Shown here one piece after another: positions 34,131 to 43,656 of a stretch of 53,945 bases of DNA. Under the pieces are notes generated by a model. The model searched no databases. It saw nothing but the letters and a program-made list of their open reading frames with translations, and was not told the DNA's origin. Source of the stretch: Dyadobacter flavalbus (GTDB lineage Bacteria; Bacteroidota; Bacteroidia; Cytophagales; Spirosomataceae); contig NZ_VBSN01000033.1 of assembly GCF_006149045.1 (NCBI RefSeq), positions 1 to 53,945 of the forward strand, in the 5' to 3' direction. The number at the start of each line of letters is the position of its first letter. Positions within the stretch are counted from its first letter, which is position 1. Made by a program: the position numbers and the translations under genes.

Positions 34131-36635
34131 ATGAACAGATTCGGATTGATCAGTAGTTTTAAAAGCATTTTTCCATATTTTTTCAGTTTAATATTCTGCA
34201 TACCTGCCCTTTCTCAGGTACTACCAACGGCACCATCTTCTACTGCCCCGCTTACGACATCTCCTATACAGGGAAATACGACAACCGGCAATCCGAGAAG
34301 CAATGCAGCAGGCAGTGCCCAGGGTAATCAGCAATCCGGCTCAGTACAGCAGCAGGCTGGAAACCAGAACGCTGCGAACCAGCAAAATGCCGAGAGCCAG
34401 ACTAATGACAAAGGTAAAAATGCTGCGGATCAGGCTTCGGACTTACAAAAACAGAGCAAAATCAACTCGGAAACTTCTACAGTATTAACACCGGAAGAGC
34501 AGGAAAAGCTCGCTTTACGGCAAAAAATATTCGGTTATTCCATCTTTGCAAATAAAAAACTCGACCCTATTCCGAATCTGGAAATAGCAACTCCGACCAA
34601 TTACATCGTCGGTCCGGGAGATGAATTAAAAATTTATCTCTACAACTATGCAGAAAGTACTCATAATGTAACCGTTACCAAAGACGGATTTATTTCCCTG
34701 CCCCGCGTAGGAAATGTTTATGTATCCGGTAGAAGTATTGAGGAAGTCCGTAAAATACTGATCGACAAGTTTGCAAAATTTACGCCGGGACTGATGGGAA
34801 CAGGCGGTGAAACGGCCAGAACCAAACTCACCGTATCATTGGGCGAAGTCAGGTCTGTAAAGGTGTTTGTAACAGGCGAAGTTATCAATCCGGGAACATA
34901 TGAACTGCCTTCGCTTGCCTCCGCTTTTAACGCATTATATCAGGCCGGCGGACCGAATGAAATTGGATCTTTCCGTGATGTGCGCGTTGTAAGAAACGGA
35001 AAAGTGGTGTCGCGTATGGACATCTACGATTATCTTGTCAATGGTAAAATCGATGGCGATATCCGGGTTCAGGACAATGACAATATCATTGTCGGCTATT
35101 ATCTGAAACGTGCTGAGATAACCGGAATGATTAAACGTCCGGGTATTTATGAAGTCAAGCCTGAGGAAAAACTGGCGGACGTAATCCGTTATTCCGGCGG
35201 GTTCAATGACAAGGCATACCGGGCAAGGCTCAAAATCCAGCGGATTACCTCAAAAGAAAGAAAAATGCTGGACGTTTCGGAAGAAAACTATAACACTTTC
35301 GACCTGGTATCCGGCGATTCGATCCATGTAGAAACCGTTCTGGACCGTTTTGAAAATATAATCACCATTCAGGGTGCCGTCATGCGTCCCGGTGATTACT
35401 CACTGGACAACAGTCCGTCACTGAAAAAGCTGATCGATAACGCACAGGGATTGCGGGAAGATGCATTCGTAGGCCGGATAAGTGTCCTGAGGACCCGCGA
35501 AGACCTGACCATTCAGAATATTTCGCTGAACTACTCTGATATTATCAACAATGTTATTCCGGATCTTGTACTGACGCGCCTGGACCAGGTTATTGTTCCT
35601 TCCAAATTCGATATGGCCGAAAGTGCTTACGTGAGTGTGGAGGGAGAAGTCAATAATACAAAGATCAGTGTTAATGACGGAAAATTTCCCTATACGATTG
35701 ATATGACGCTGGAAGATCTGCTTGTTCAGGCGGGCGGCCTTAAAGAATCCGCCTATAATTCCGAAATAGAAGTAATCAGGCGTAAAAGGAACAGTGTTGC
35801 AGGCGCAGCCAATGCGCAGATTTCGGAAGTATTCAAGTTCAATGTAAACCGCGATCTTTCGATGAACAGCAAAGAGTCCAATTTTGTGCTGCTGCCTTTT
35901 GATCAGGTTACTGTACGCAAATCGCCCAACTACGTGGAACAGCAAACGGTATTTCTGGAAGGTGAAGTGCTGGTTCCCGGGCCTTACACAATCATTAATA
36001 AAAATGATAAAATAAGCGATATCATCAGAAGAGCCGGCGGGCCTACCGAGCTTTCCTACCCGGAAGGAGCCACCCTGCTGCGGAGAACCGTTGTCCGTGA
36101 TCTGGAAAAACCGACGGATTTTGATCAGATAGAACAATCGGAAACAAGCATCAAGAAAGGCGCCATCATCGGCGACGTACCGAATGTCAAAGAAGAATCC
36201 ATTGGTATTAAACTGAAAAATATCCTGAAAAATCCCGGCTCTTTCGAAGACCTGATCGTTCAGGAAGGCGACATCATCCGTATACCGAAAAGACTGGAAA
36301 CGGTTCAGGTTACGGGTTCTGTTCTGTATCCGACCACGGTCAAATACGGGAAAGGAATGTCATTTACGGATTACATTTCACAATCCGGCGGTTTTACTGT
36401 ACAGTCGCTTAAAAAGAGTTCCTATGTAAAATACCCCAACGGGAATGTGGACCGCACGAGAAGGTTTCTTTTCTTTAACGTATATCCGAAAGTAGAACCG
36501 GGATCAGAAATTTACGTTCCTTTGAGGACCGCGCCAATACTAAACACACAACAAACAATTTCAACTGCTACCGGCTTATTAACCTCAGTCATGAGTTTGA
36601 TCTTTGCGGTTCTAGCTTTCCGAACCATCCGATAA
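34131..36635 (+). CDS. Wza-type polysaccharide export outer-membrane protein (OPX) with multiple SLBB domains
   Basis: An 834-residue protein, about twice the usual Wza length. A signal peptide (FFSLIFCIPALSQ) precedes a Q/N/S/A-rich low-complexity stretch (about 40-115). The poly-export domain (YIVGPGDELKIYLYNYAEST, about 155-240) is followed by about six SLBB-like units marked by VTGEVINPGTYELP, ITGMIKRPGIYEV, IQGAVMRPGDYSL, LEGEVLVPGPYTI and VTGSVLYPTTVKY. A C-terminal hydrophobic segment (TATGLLTSVMSLIFAVLAF) may be the outer-membrane span. It is the first gene of the operon; the chain-length regulator follows after one base. Confidence 0.92.
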   Translation: MNRFGLISSFKSIFPYFFSLIFCIPALSQVLPTAPSSTAPLTTSPIQGNTTTGNPRSNAAGSAQGNQQSGSVQQQAGNQNAANQQNAESQTNDKGKNAADQASDLQKQSKINSETSTVLTPEEQEKLALRQKIFGYSIFANKKLDPIPNLEIATPTNYIVGPGDELKIYLYNYAESTHNVTVTKDGFISLPRVGNVYVSGRSIEEVRKILIDKFAKFTPGLMGTGGETARTKLTVSLGEVRSVKVFVTGEVINPGTYELPSLASAFNALYQAGGPNEIGSFRDVRVVRNGKVVSRMDIYDYLVNGKIDGDIRVQDNDNIIVGYYLKRAEITGMIKRPGIYEVKPEEKLADVIRYSGGFNDKAYRARLKIQRITSKERKMLDVSEENYNTFDLVSGDSIHVETVLDRFENIITIQGAVMRPGDYSLDNSPSLKKLIDNAQGLREDAFVGRISVLRTREDLTIQNISLNYSDIINNVIPDLVLTRLDQVIVPSKFDMAESAYVSVEGEVNNTKISVNDGKFPYTIDMTLEDLLVQAGGLKESAYNSEIEVIRRKRNSVAGAANAQISEVFKFNVNRDLSMNSKESNFVLLPFDQVTVRKSPNYVEQQTVFLEGEVLVPGPYTIINKNDKISDIIRRAGGPTELSYPEGATLLRRTVVRDLEKPTDFDQIEQSETSIKKGAIIGDVPNVKEESIGIKLKNILKNPGSFEDLIVQEGDIIRIPKRLETVQVTGSVLYPTTVKYGKGMSFTDYISQSGGFTVQSLKKSSYVKYPNGNVDRTRRFLFFNVYPKVEPGSEIYVPLRTAPILNTQQTISTATGLLTSVMSLIFAVLAFRTIR

Positions 36636-36636
36636 A

Positions 36637-37713
36637 ATGTCCGCAACACTAACAACACAGCCAGTTCCTGAAGACGAGTTAACGCCTAAGGATGTCATAG
36701 AAAAGGTACTTGTAGTTAAAACTGCAATCCTGCGCAATTGGAAAATGCTGCTGCTTTTGCCGATTGTCGGTTTTGGTATCGGTTATGCCATGGATACCTA
36801 TATGAAAACGCCTAACAAGTATGAAGCCAATGTTGTATTCAACCTGGGAAGCGGAAGTCAGGCTGCGGGGCTGGGCGATGTGGCCGGTTTGCTGGGGCTG
36901 GGCTCTGCACCGGATGCCAATATTTTTACAGGCGAAAACTTCTTCTATTTTGTGAAATCCCGTCCGGTACTGGAAAGAAATCTGATGAAAGAAGTGGACG
37001 TTCACGGAAAAAAAATGATACTGGCCAATTTTTACATTGATTCGAGCGGGATCAAAACTTCGGACTGGGAAGAAATGCCGTACCGTCAGAATTTTCATTT
37101 TACAACCAACGATATTAAAAAACTGGATATGAATTCCAGGGTTGTACTGAATGAAATCGTTAAAAAAACAGCCGGCGCAACGGAAATCGCATCGCTTGAC
37201 CGCAAGTCTTCTTTCATTTCACTTTCCTGTACGATGGAGAATGAAACGCTTGCAGGATTATGGGTAACAACGCTTCTGAAAACCGTGGAAGAAATGTACA
37301 CTGCCAACCAGACTCAGAAAACCAGTAAAACACTGCGCCTGCTTACAAACCGTGCCGATTCACTTGCATCCGTACTGGGAATTGCAGAACATAAACTGGC
37401 CAGACAACTGGATTACAGTCAGCAACTTATGTTTCCGGAGGCAAAAGTAACAGCCAGCAGTATGGAAAGAAAATCAACTTTTCTTCAGCAGCTGTATTAT
37501 GAAGCCATGGCGAATGCAGAGAAAATGCGTGTTTCGCTGATTCGTGAAGCGCCTCTTTTTACCGAAATAGAAGGCATTAAGGTTCCGCTCGACATGAAGT
37601 CGGAAGATAAAAGAAGAGCGAAGATCGGGGCTCTGGCCGGTCTGATGATCGCGCTGATTTTCACCTATTTCAGAACAGTCTTCACCACTGTTCCCAAAGA
37701 AGCAAAAGCATAA
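36637..37713 (+). CDS. Wzz/PCP-type chain-length regulator
   Basis: A 358-residue polysaccharide co-polymerase. The N-terminal membrane helix is MLLLLPIVGFGIGYAMDTYM (about 38-57) with the Wzz domain after it. A central coiled-coil region covers roughly 215-310 (NRADSLASVLGIAEHKLARQ), and a C-terminal helix lies near 328-348 (IGALAGLMIALIFTYFRTVF). There is no cytoplasmic tyrosine-kinase domain. It would bridge the export channel and the inner-membrane machinery and set chain length. Its stop codon overlaps the permease start (TAATG). Confidence 0.85.
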   Translation: MSATLTTQPVPEDELTPKDVIEKVLVVKTAILRNWKMLLLLPIVGFGIGYAMDTYMKTPNKYEANVVFNLGSGSQAAGLGDVAGLLGLGSAPDANIFTGENFFYFVKSRPVLERNLMKEVDVHGKKMILANFYIDSSGIKTSDWEEMPYRQNFHFTTNDIKKLDMNSRVVLNEIVKKTAGATEIASLDRKSSFISLSCTMENETLAGLWVTTLLKTVEEMYTANQTQKTSKTLRLLTNRADSLASVLGIAEHKLARQLDYSQQLMFPEAKVTASSMERKSTFLQQLYYEAMANAEKMRVSLIREAPLFTEIEGIKVPLDMKSEDKRRAKIGALAGLMIALIFTYFRTVFTTVPKEAKA

Positions 37714-38546
37714 TGGCAGGACAACACACAATTACGATCAAGGCAGGCGGATCTGAAAAGGATTACTGGAAAGATTTATGGCTGAACAGGCAATTGCTCT
37801 GGATTTTGTCGAAAAGAGATATTTCGGTACGTTACAAGCAAACGCTCCTGGGTGTTGCATGGAGTGTCCTGCGGCCTCTGGCAACCATGATTGTAATGGT
37901 TTTTGTATTCAGTTACCTTGCAAAAATCAAAAGCGATCCCGGTGTTCCGTATCCGTTGATGGTTCTGAGCGGGCTCACGATCTGGACATTTTTTTCAAAT
38001 ACTTTTACCCAGATCAGCAACAGCATCCTGATTAATTCCAATCTGGTTTCAAAAGTTTACTTCCCGAGATTGTTAATGCCGCTCAGCTCAATTGCCGTCG
38101 GCTTTGTCGATTTCCTGATTACTTTCGGCATTTTTCTGTTGCTTACTTTCTTTTTCCGGCATCCGATCAGCTGGCAGATCGTATTTCTTCCTTGCTTCAT
38201 TTTACTTACATTTATTACTTCATTGGGCTTTGGCCTCTTTTTTGCAGTGCTGAATGTACGCTTCCGGGATATCGGACAACTGATTCCGTTCCTGGTGCAA
38301 GTCGGAATGTATGCTTGCCCGGTCGCTTACAGCAGTACGCTGGCGCAAGGCACATGGTTTGAAAAATATTACAACCTGAATCCGCTTGTCGGCATTATTG
38401 ATGGTTTCCGCTGGTGCCTTTTAGGCGACCAAGCTTATTTTAATCCGCAAAGTCTTTACTCAACAGCTGTATTAAGCCTTATTATATTGATATTATCTTT
38501 GATTTATTTCCGTAGAAAAGAGAACACTTTCGTAGATCATATCTGA
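37713..38546 (+). CDS. ABC-2 type polysaccharide export permease (Wzm-like)
   Basis: A 277-residue permease with six membrane segments. It has the N-terminal amphipathic motif of the family (LLWILSKRDISVRYKQTLLG, then VAWSVLRPL) and the conserved VQVGMYACPVAYSS and NLNPLVGIIDGFR segments. It exports lipid-linked glycan across the inner membrane with the ATPase encoded 14 bases downstream. Start overlaps the previous stop by one base. Confidence 0.93.
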   Translation: MAGQHTITIKAGGSEKDYWKDLWLNRQLLWILSKRDISVRYKQTLLGVAWSVLRPLATMIVMVFVFSYLAKIKSDPGVPYPLMVLSGLTIWTFFSNTFTQISNSILINSNLVSKVYFPRLLMPLSSIAVGFVDFLITFGIFLLLTFFFRHPISWQIVFLPCFILLTFITSLGFGLFFAVLNVRFRDIGQLIPFLVQVGMYACPVAYSSTLAQGTWFEKYYNLNPLVGIIDGFRWCLLGDQAYFNPQSLYSTAVLSLIILILSLIYFRRKENTFVDHI

Positions 38547-38560
38547 AATTACACTTAAGC

Positions 38561-39820
38561 ATGCCTGTAATTGTAGCTGAAAACATCAGCAAAAAATATA
38601 TCATTGATCACCAACGTAAAACCGGTTCTCCAAGCCTGCGTGATATTGTTACGGATACAATGAACAAATGGTTTTCCGGGAAACGTAACGATGCGGGATT
38701 TGCTGAAAAGGAAGAATTCTGGGCATTACGCGATGTCAATTTCAGTATTGACCAGGGTGATCGCATCGGGATCGTGGGACATAACGGTGCCGGAAAGTCT
38801 ACTTTACTGAAAATACTCAGCCGTATTACAGAACCTACGACCGGCCAGATTAAAATAAACGGCAGGATTGCAAGTTTGCTGGAAGTCGGAACCGGATTCC
38901 ATCCCGAGCTTACCGGACGTGAAAATATTTTTTTGAACGGCGCCATACTCGGCATGTCCAAAAGTGAGATCAGACAATCTTTCGACGCGATTGTTGACTT
39001 TGCCGGTGTGGAAAAGTTTCTGGACACGCCTGTTAAAAGATACTCGTCCGGCATGTACGTCAGGCTCGGATTTGCCATTGCTGCACACCTGAACCCTGAA
39101 ATCCTGATTGTGGATGAAGTTCTTGCAGTCGGAGATACGGAATTCCAGAAAAAATGTCTCGGTAAAATGCGCGATGTTTCGGAAAGTGGCCGGACGCTGC
39201 TGTTTGTAAGCCATAATCTTACTGCTATTCAGGCACTTTGCAACAAATCTTTTTACTTCGAAAAAGGTCGGCTGATTGATCAGGGCGAAACCACGCATAT
39301 CATTACCAATTACCTGAGCAAGGTTTCGCATAAAATGCTGGAAAAGCATTGGGACAATATTGAAAATGCGCCCGGAAATGATCAGGTCAGGATCAAGAGT
39401 TTCAGGCTTATCCCTGACTATCAGGATGATCTTCGCCATATTGACGTAAGAACGCCGGTCAGCTTCGAGTTTGAATTCTGGAACCTGATAGAAGATGCCA
39501 ATCTGAACCTGAGCATGCATTTATACACTTTTACAGGCGAATGCATATTCAATGTAGGAACTCAGTCCGAGTCTTTTGCCAAAGGGCTTGTCAGCGGAAA
39601 ATGCGAACTGCCGGGCAACTTTCTGAATGACGGTTCTTACGTGGTTTCCATGATGATTGTAAAAGATACAAGCACCGTTCTTTACAACATGGAAGAGGCG
39701 CTTGTTTTTGATATTGAGGATTATCGTGAAAATGTTACCTGGTATGGCAAATGGCCCGGATATATTCGCCCTCAACTTAATTTTTCCATTCGCCAAATTG
39801 AACATGCAGTGAATGATTAA
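38561..39820 (+). CDS. ABC polysaccharide export ATPase with Wzt-type C-terminal domain
   Basis: A 419-residue protein. The N-terminal ATPase has Walker A GHNGAGKSTLL, signature YSSGMYVRLGFAIA and Walker B ILIVDEVLAVGD, with the H-loop in LFVSHN. From about residue 270 to 415 there is a beta-sandwich extension like the Wzt C-terminal domain, which in O-antigen exporters recognises the finished chain end. Its presence suggests that a specific terminal sugar or cap is needed for export. It overlaps the next gene by 8 bases. Confidence 0.92.
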   Translation: MPVIVAENISKKYIIDHQRKTGSPSLRDIVTDTMNKWFSGKRNDAGFAEKEEFWALRDVNFSIDQGDRIGIVGHNGAGKSTLLKILSRITEPTTGQIKINGRIASLLEVGTGFHPELTGRENIFLNGAILGMSKSEIRQSFDAIVDFAGVEKFLDTPVKRYSSGMYVRLGFAIAAHLNPEILIVDEVLAVGDTEFQKKCLGKMRDVSESGRTLLFVSHNLTAIQALCNKSFYFEKGRLIDQGETTHIITNYLSKVSHKMLEKHWDNIENAPGNDQVRIKSFRLIPDYQDDLRHIDVRTPVSFEFEFWNLIEDANLNLSMHLYTFTGECIFNVGTQSESFAKGLVSGKCELPGNFLNDGSYVVSMMIVKDTSTVLYNMEEALVFDIEDYRENVTWYGKWPGYIRPQLNFSIRQIEHAVND

Positions 39821-40889
39821 CGTCACGAAGACTTTTTTACCAGATCAGGAAAAATATCTGCAGTATGTCCGGGAAATATGGGAACGCGGGTATCTTACGA
39901 ATAACGGCCCGCTTTTGCAGGAACTAGAGACTCGGCTAAAAAATTACCTGCAGGTTGATCATCTTTATTTCTGCGGAAACGGCACAATCGTGCTGCAGAT
40001 CGCAATCAAAGCACTTGAGATAACCGGAGAAGTAATCACCACGCCGTTTTCCTACTGCGCAACATCAAACGCCATTCTCTGGGAAAAGTGTACGCCGGTG
40101 TTTGTGGACGTTGATGCTGCCAGTTTCAACATCAATGCCGATCTGATCGAGGATTCCATTACGCCTGCAACTACGGCCATTCTGGCTACGCATGTTTACG
40201 GTAACCCGTGTGATGTTGAAAAGATCGAAGCCATAGCCAAAAAGCATAACCTGAAAGTGATTTACGACGCGGCACATGCATTTGGCGTCAAGTATAAAGG
40301 CCGTTCCCTGCTTTCATTCGGAGATATCAGTACATGCAGTTTTCATGCAACCAAGGTTTTTCACACAATTGAAGGCGGCGCGCTCATTTCCAATCATCCC
40401 GAGCTTGACAGGAAACTTTCCCTGCTGCGTGCATTCGGGCATCAGGGCGATGAACATTACCTGTACGCCGGCATAAACGGTAAAAATTCTGAATTTCATG
40501 CTGCCATGGGCTTGGTAAATCTGCCGCATGTTCCGGAAATCATCCGTGCCAGAAAAGAAGTTTTTGCGGCTTATGACCGTTTGCTGAACTGGGACCTGCT
40601 TTACAAGCCGGTCCTGAGCAAAGACATTGAATATAATTATGCGTACTATCCTGTTGTATTTTCTTCAGAACAGGTGATGTTCCGCGTTATGGAAGCTTTA
40701 CGGGTGGAAGAAATTATTCCGCGCCGATACTTTTATCCGTCTTTAAACACACTTTCGTTCATGCCGAGACAAATTGCATGTCCGGTTTCAGAAGATATTT
40801 CAGCAAGAGTGTTAAGTTTGCCATTGTATGTCGGGCTTCCGTATTCGGATATTGAGCGGATCGCCGGCATAATTAACGGTCACTTATAA
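39813..40889 (+). CDS. DegT/DnrJ/EryC1-family sugar aminotransferase
   Basis: A 358-residue PLP enzyme. The PLP lysine is Lys181 in CSFHATKVFHTIEGGALI. Other family marks are TTPFSYCATSNAILWEKCTP, FVDVDAASFNINADLIEDSI and VIYDAAHAFG. It probably converts a 3- or 4-keto nucleotide sugar to the amino sugar used in this glycan. An acetyltransferase of the NeuD/PglD type four genes... downstream in the same operon (43657-44316) could acylate the product. The exact keto-sugar is not predictable. Confidence 0.92.
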   Translation: MINVTKTFLPDQEKYLQYVREIWERGYLTNNGPLLQELETRLKNYLQVDHLYFCGNGTIVLQIAIKALEITGEVITTPFSYCATSNAILWEKCTPVFVDVDAASFNINADLIEDSITPATTAILATHVYGNPCDVEKIEAIAKKHNLKVIYDAAHAFGVKYKGRSLLSFGDISTCSFHATKVFHTIEGGALISNHPELDRKLSLLRAFGHQGDEHYLYAGINGKNSEFHAAMGLVNLPHVPEIIRARKEVFAAYDRLLNWDLLYKPVLSKDIEYNYAYYPVVFSSEQVMFRVMEALRVEEIIPRRYFYPSLNTLSFMPRQIACPVSEDISARVLSLPLYVGLPYSDIERIAGIINGHL

Positions 40890-40898
40890 CCATAGTTT

Positions 40899-42947
40899 AT
40901 GGTCTTGCTTTATTGGCTAACATTTTTACTGTTTATATACGGCATTGGTTTTGTCGCAAAAAGAATTGCACAACAGTCTCTGACAGAATGGATTATTGTA
41001 TGTTTTATTCTGTTTGCAGGAAGCATTATTCCCGCAGGGTTTGTATTATCAGCCTTTAACCTTACCGCCAATATTTATGCATGGATCGCAGGTACTTTCC
41101 TTGCGCTTGCGCTGCATTATGTAATCTGGAACTTTTTGATCCCGCAAAAACCGGATTATAAAATCCGTGGCATTCTGTCCAACAGGGCTGCTGCATTTCG
41201 GGTATGGGTCAGAGAATTGTCTCCGTACCTGAAAACTATTTTCATTATCATGTTCGGGACGCTGGCCATTATTGCAGTCACGAACCTGATCCTGGTGCTT
41301 TTTACGCCGCCAAATGAATGGGACAGCATGACCGGACATCTTAACCGGGCAGTACGGTACATCCAGCGCGGTACGATGGAACATTTCGGCGGTACCAACT
41401 GGAACATGGATACGTATCCGAAAAGTGTTACAACCATTCAGATTTACACGTATCTGATCAGCGGGAAATTTGAAAATGCGTTCAAACTGATTCATCATCT
41501 TTCCTATTACATCACGCTGATTTCGGTATTCGGAATCGCGCAGCGCATCGGAAGGAATCTTTCGGCGAGTTTTTTCTGCGCCCTGGCTTATGCCATGTTC
41601 CTTGATTTCCTGATGCAGGCAGTCACTACGGAAACCGACATTGTTTTAACTGCATACCTGAGCTGTCTGCTTTATTTTCTGTTTACCTATTTTACAAACA
41701 GAGACAATAAATACCTGTATCTGGCTGGAATGACCTTCGGGATCGTGTTCGGACATAAAATCACGTTTGCACTGCTGTTGCCTTCGGTTTTTGTCATTAT
41801 GCTTTATACAGTGTTTCTGGCGCCGGACTTCCGCATTTTTCTGAACCGATTCGTGAAACTGGCAGCTGCTATTTTCATCGCTGTTCTGGTTTATACGCTG
41901 CCGACAGGTTATATCAAAAATGTCATGGTTTTCGGGCATCCGATCGGGCCGCCAACTGCATTGAAGCATCAGTCTATTGAACGCGCGGGGCCATTGTCCA
42001 ATCTTTTTGAACAGGGAAGCAGGAATGTGGTTCGCTATGCATATGATTTTTTCAATCTTGACGGCCTCCGGAATGCACAGTGGGGCTATGATCTGAATAC
42101 AATCGTTCGCAAGCCGATTGTCGTTCTGGAAGACAAGATGCATATGCGGCTGGACGAAGAAACCGATTTTTCCATTGTACCGTTCAGCTTTCAGCGGCGT
42201 TTTGACTTTTACAATGCCAATCCGTACTGGGGAATTTTCGGTTTTGCACTGACCATCCCGTTACTGATTCTGGTGCTGATCCGTGTTTTCCGTTCACGCG
42301 TGCACTGGTTTCTGGCACTGGCATTCTGCCTGCATTTTGCGGCTATTTCGTATTCTGCGCCGTACGATCCGTTTAAAGGACGCTATTTTATTGAAACCGG
42401 ACTCTTTGGTGTTCTCTTTCTTCTGCTTTTGTTTTCTCATCACCGGCTGTCCATTATAAAGCCGAGAAGGAACGTCTGGAAAGGCTATGTTTTTCTGATT
42501 GTATTGCTGGCCTGCATTTCGGCAGTAATGTCTGTTTATCTGAATATCCGCTGTCTGCCGATCGGCGCATATGGCTACAAATCAGCTTTAAAAACAGAAC
42601 GCATCGAATTCCAGACCTTTGCCCGTCCGGACGTTACGAAAGCATACCAGCATTTTGATTCCATTGTTCCGCAGGATGCAACGGTGGCACTTGCAACCAT
42701 TAACGACGACTTTGAATATCCGCTTTACGGATCCAAACTGACGCGTAAACTGATTTCAATCAATCCGTTTGAACAAGGATTGAAGCCTGTTCCCAAAGAA
42801 GCGGATTATCTGTTTTACGCAAAAAGTGTAATTAATGACACCAGTCGTATAAAATCTTTACCGGAGGATATACGTTTAGGAACAGACACAACATTTACAA
42901 ACCTCATCGTTAAAGGAGAAGATTATTATTTAAGAAAGCTCAAATAA
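40899..42947 (+). CDS. Multi-pass membrane protein, probable GT-C type glycosyltransferase
   Basis: A 682-residue protein with roughly 11-13 membrane segments up to residue 570 and a soluble C-terminal part. The first large loop contains TPPNEWDSMTGHLNRAVRYI, reminiscent of the acidic loop used by lipid-phosphate-sugar-dependent (GT-C) transferases. The C-terminal 110 residues look like a small globular periplasmic domain. Probable role: adding a sugar or other group to the lipid-linked chain on the periplasmic side. The family is inferred from topology more than from motifs. Confidence 0.65.
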   Translation: MVLLYWLTFLLFIYGIGFVAKRIAQQSLTEWIIVCFILFAGSIIPAGFVLSAFNLTANIYAWIAGTFLALALHYVIWNFLIPQKPDYKIRGILSNRAAAFRVWVRELSPYLKTIFIIMFGTLAIIAVTNLILVLFTPPNEWDSMTGHLNRAVRYIQRGTMEHFGGTNWNMDTYPKSVTTIQIYTYLISGKFENAFKLIHHLSYYITLISVFGIAQRIGRNLSASFFCALAYAMFLDFLMQAVTTETDIVLTAYLSCLLYFLFTYFTNRDNKYLYLAGMTFGIVFGHKITFALLLPSVFVIMLYTVFLAPDFRIFLNRFVKLAAAIFIAVLVYTLPTGYIKNVMVFGHPIGPPTALKHQSIERAGPLSNLFEQGSRNVVRYAYDFFNLDGLRNAQWGYDLNTIVRKPIVVLEDKMHMRLDEETDFSIVPFSFQRRFDFYNANPYWGIFGFALTIPLLILVLIRVFRSRVHWFLALAFCLHFAAISYSAPYDPFKGRYFIETGLFGVLFLLLLFSHHRLSIIKPRRNVWKGYVFLIVLLACISAVMSVYLNIRCLPIGAYGYKSALKTERIEFQTFARPDVTKAYQHFDSIVPQDATVALATINDDFEYPLYGSKLTRKLISINPFEQGLKPVPKEADYLFYAKSVINDTSRIKSLPEDIRLGTDTTFTNLIVKGEDYYLRKLK

Positions 42948-42955
42948 CCGTATCA

Positions 42956-43654
42956 ATGACCATTGCCATCATGCAGCCCTACATATTTCCTTATATAGGG
43001 TATTTCCAGCTCATTCATGCGGTTGACAAGTTTATTTTATACGATGACGTCAACTTTATCAATAAAGGCTGGATCAACCGGAACAATATTCTTGTTTCCG
43101 GACAGCCGCACCTTTTTACAATTCCGCTGAAAGACGCAAGCCAGAATAAACTGATCCATGAAGTTGAATTGTCAAACAGCGAACCGTGGCAGAAAAAGTT
43201 GCTGAAAACAATCCGGCAATCGTATCAGAAAGCACCGTATTTTGAAAAGGTTTTTATTCTGATTGAAGAAATTGTAAATTTAAAAGTTCAAACAATCTAT
43301 GAGCTTGCCACAAGTGCCATTCAGCAGACCTGCGCATTTCTGGAAATTCAGACCGTCATTGAACCTTCCTCAACGATCTATAAAAATACCCATCTGAAAG
43401 GGCAGAACAGAATACTTGATATCTGTAAACAGGAAAACGCTGATCATTACATCAATCCGATCGGAGGAATGGCGCTTTATGACAGGCATATATTTGAAAC
43501 GGAAGGTATAAAACTTGATTTTATCAACAGTAAATCAAGCCCGTATCCGCAGTTTAAAAATGCTTTTGTACCCTGGTTATCCATTATTGATCTGATGATG
43601 TTTAACAGCCCTGAAGATATTATGAAACATTTAAAGGCTTACGAACTGATTTAA
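42956..43654 (+). CDS. WbqC-like family protein
   Basis: A 232-residue protein with the family's characteristic start (IAIMQPYIFPYIGYFQLIHA), KFILYDDVNFINKGWINRNN and IGGMALYD. WbqC-type proteins occur in O-antigen and capsule loci and are thought to modify amino sugars, but their reaction is not well established. It lies 8 bases after the membrane transferase and 2 bases before the acyltransferase, consistent with a role in making a modified sugar. Confidence 0.85.
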   Translation: MTIAIMQPYIFPYIGYFQLIHAVDKFILYDDVNFINKGWINRNNILVSGQPHLFTIPLKDASQNKLIHEVELSNSEPWQKKLLKTIRQSYQKAPYFEKVFILIEEIVNLKVQTIYELATSAIQQTCAFLEIQTVIEPSSTIYKNTHLKGQNRILDICKQENADHYINPIGGMALYDRHIFETEGIKLDFINSKSSPYPQFKNAFVPWLSIIDLMMFNSPEDIMKHLKAYELI

Positions 43655-43656
43655 GA

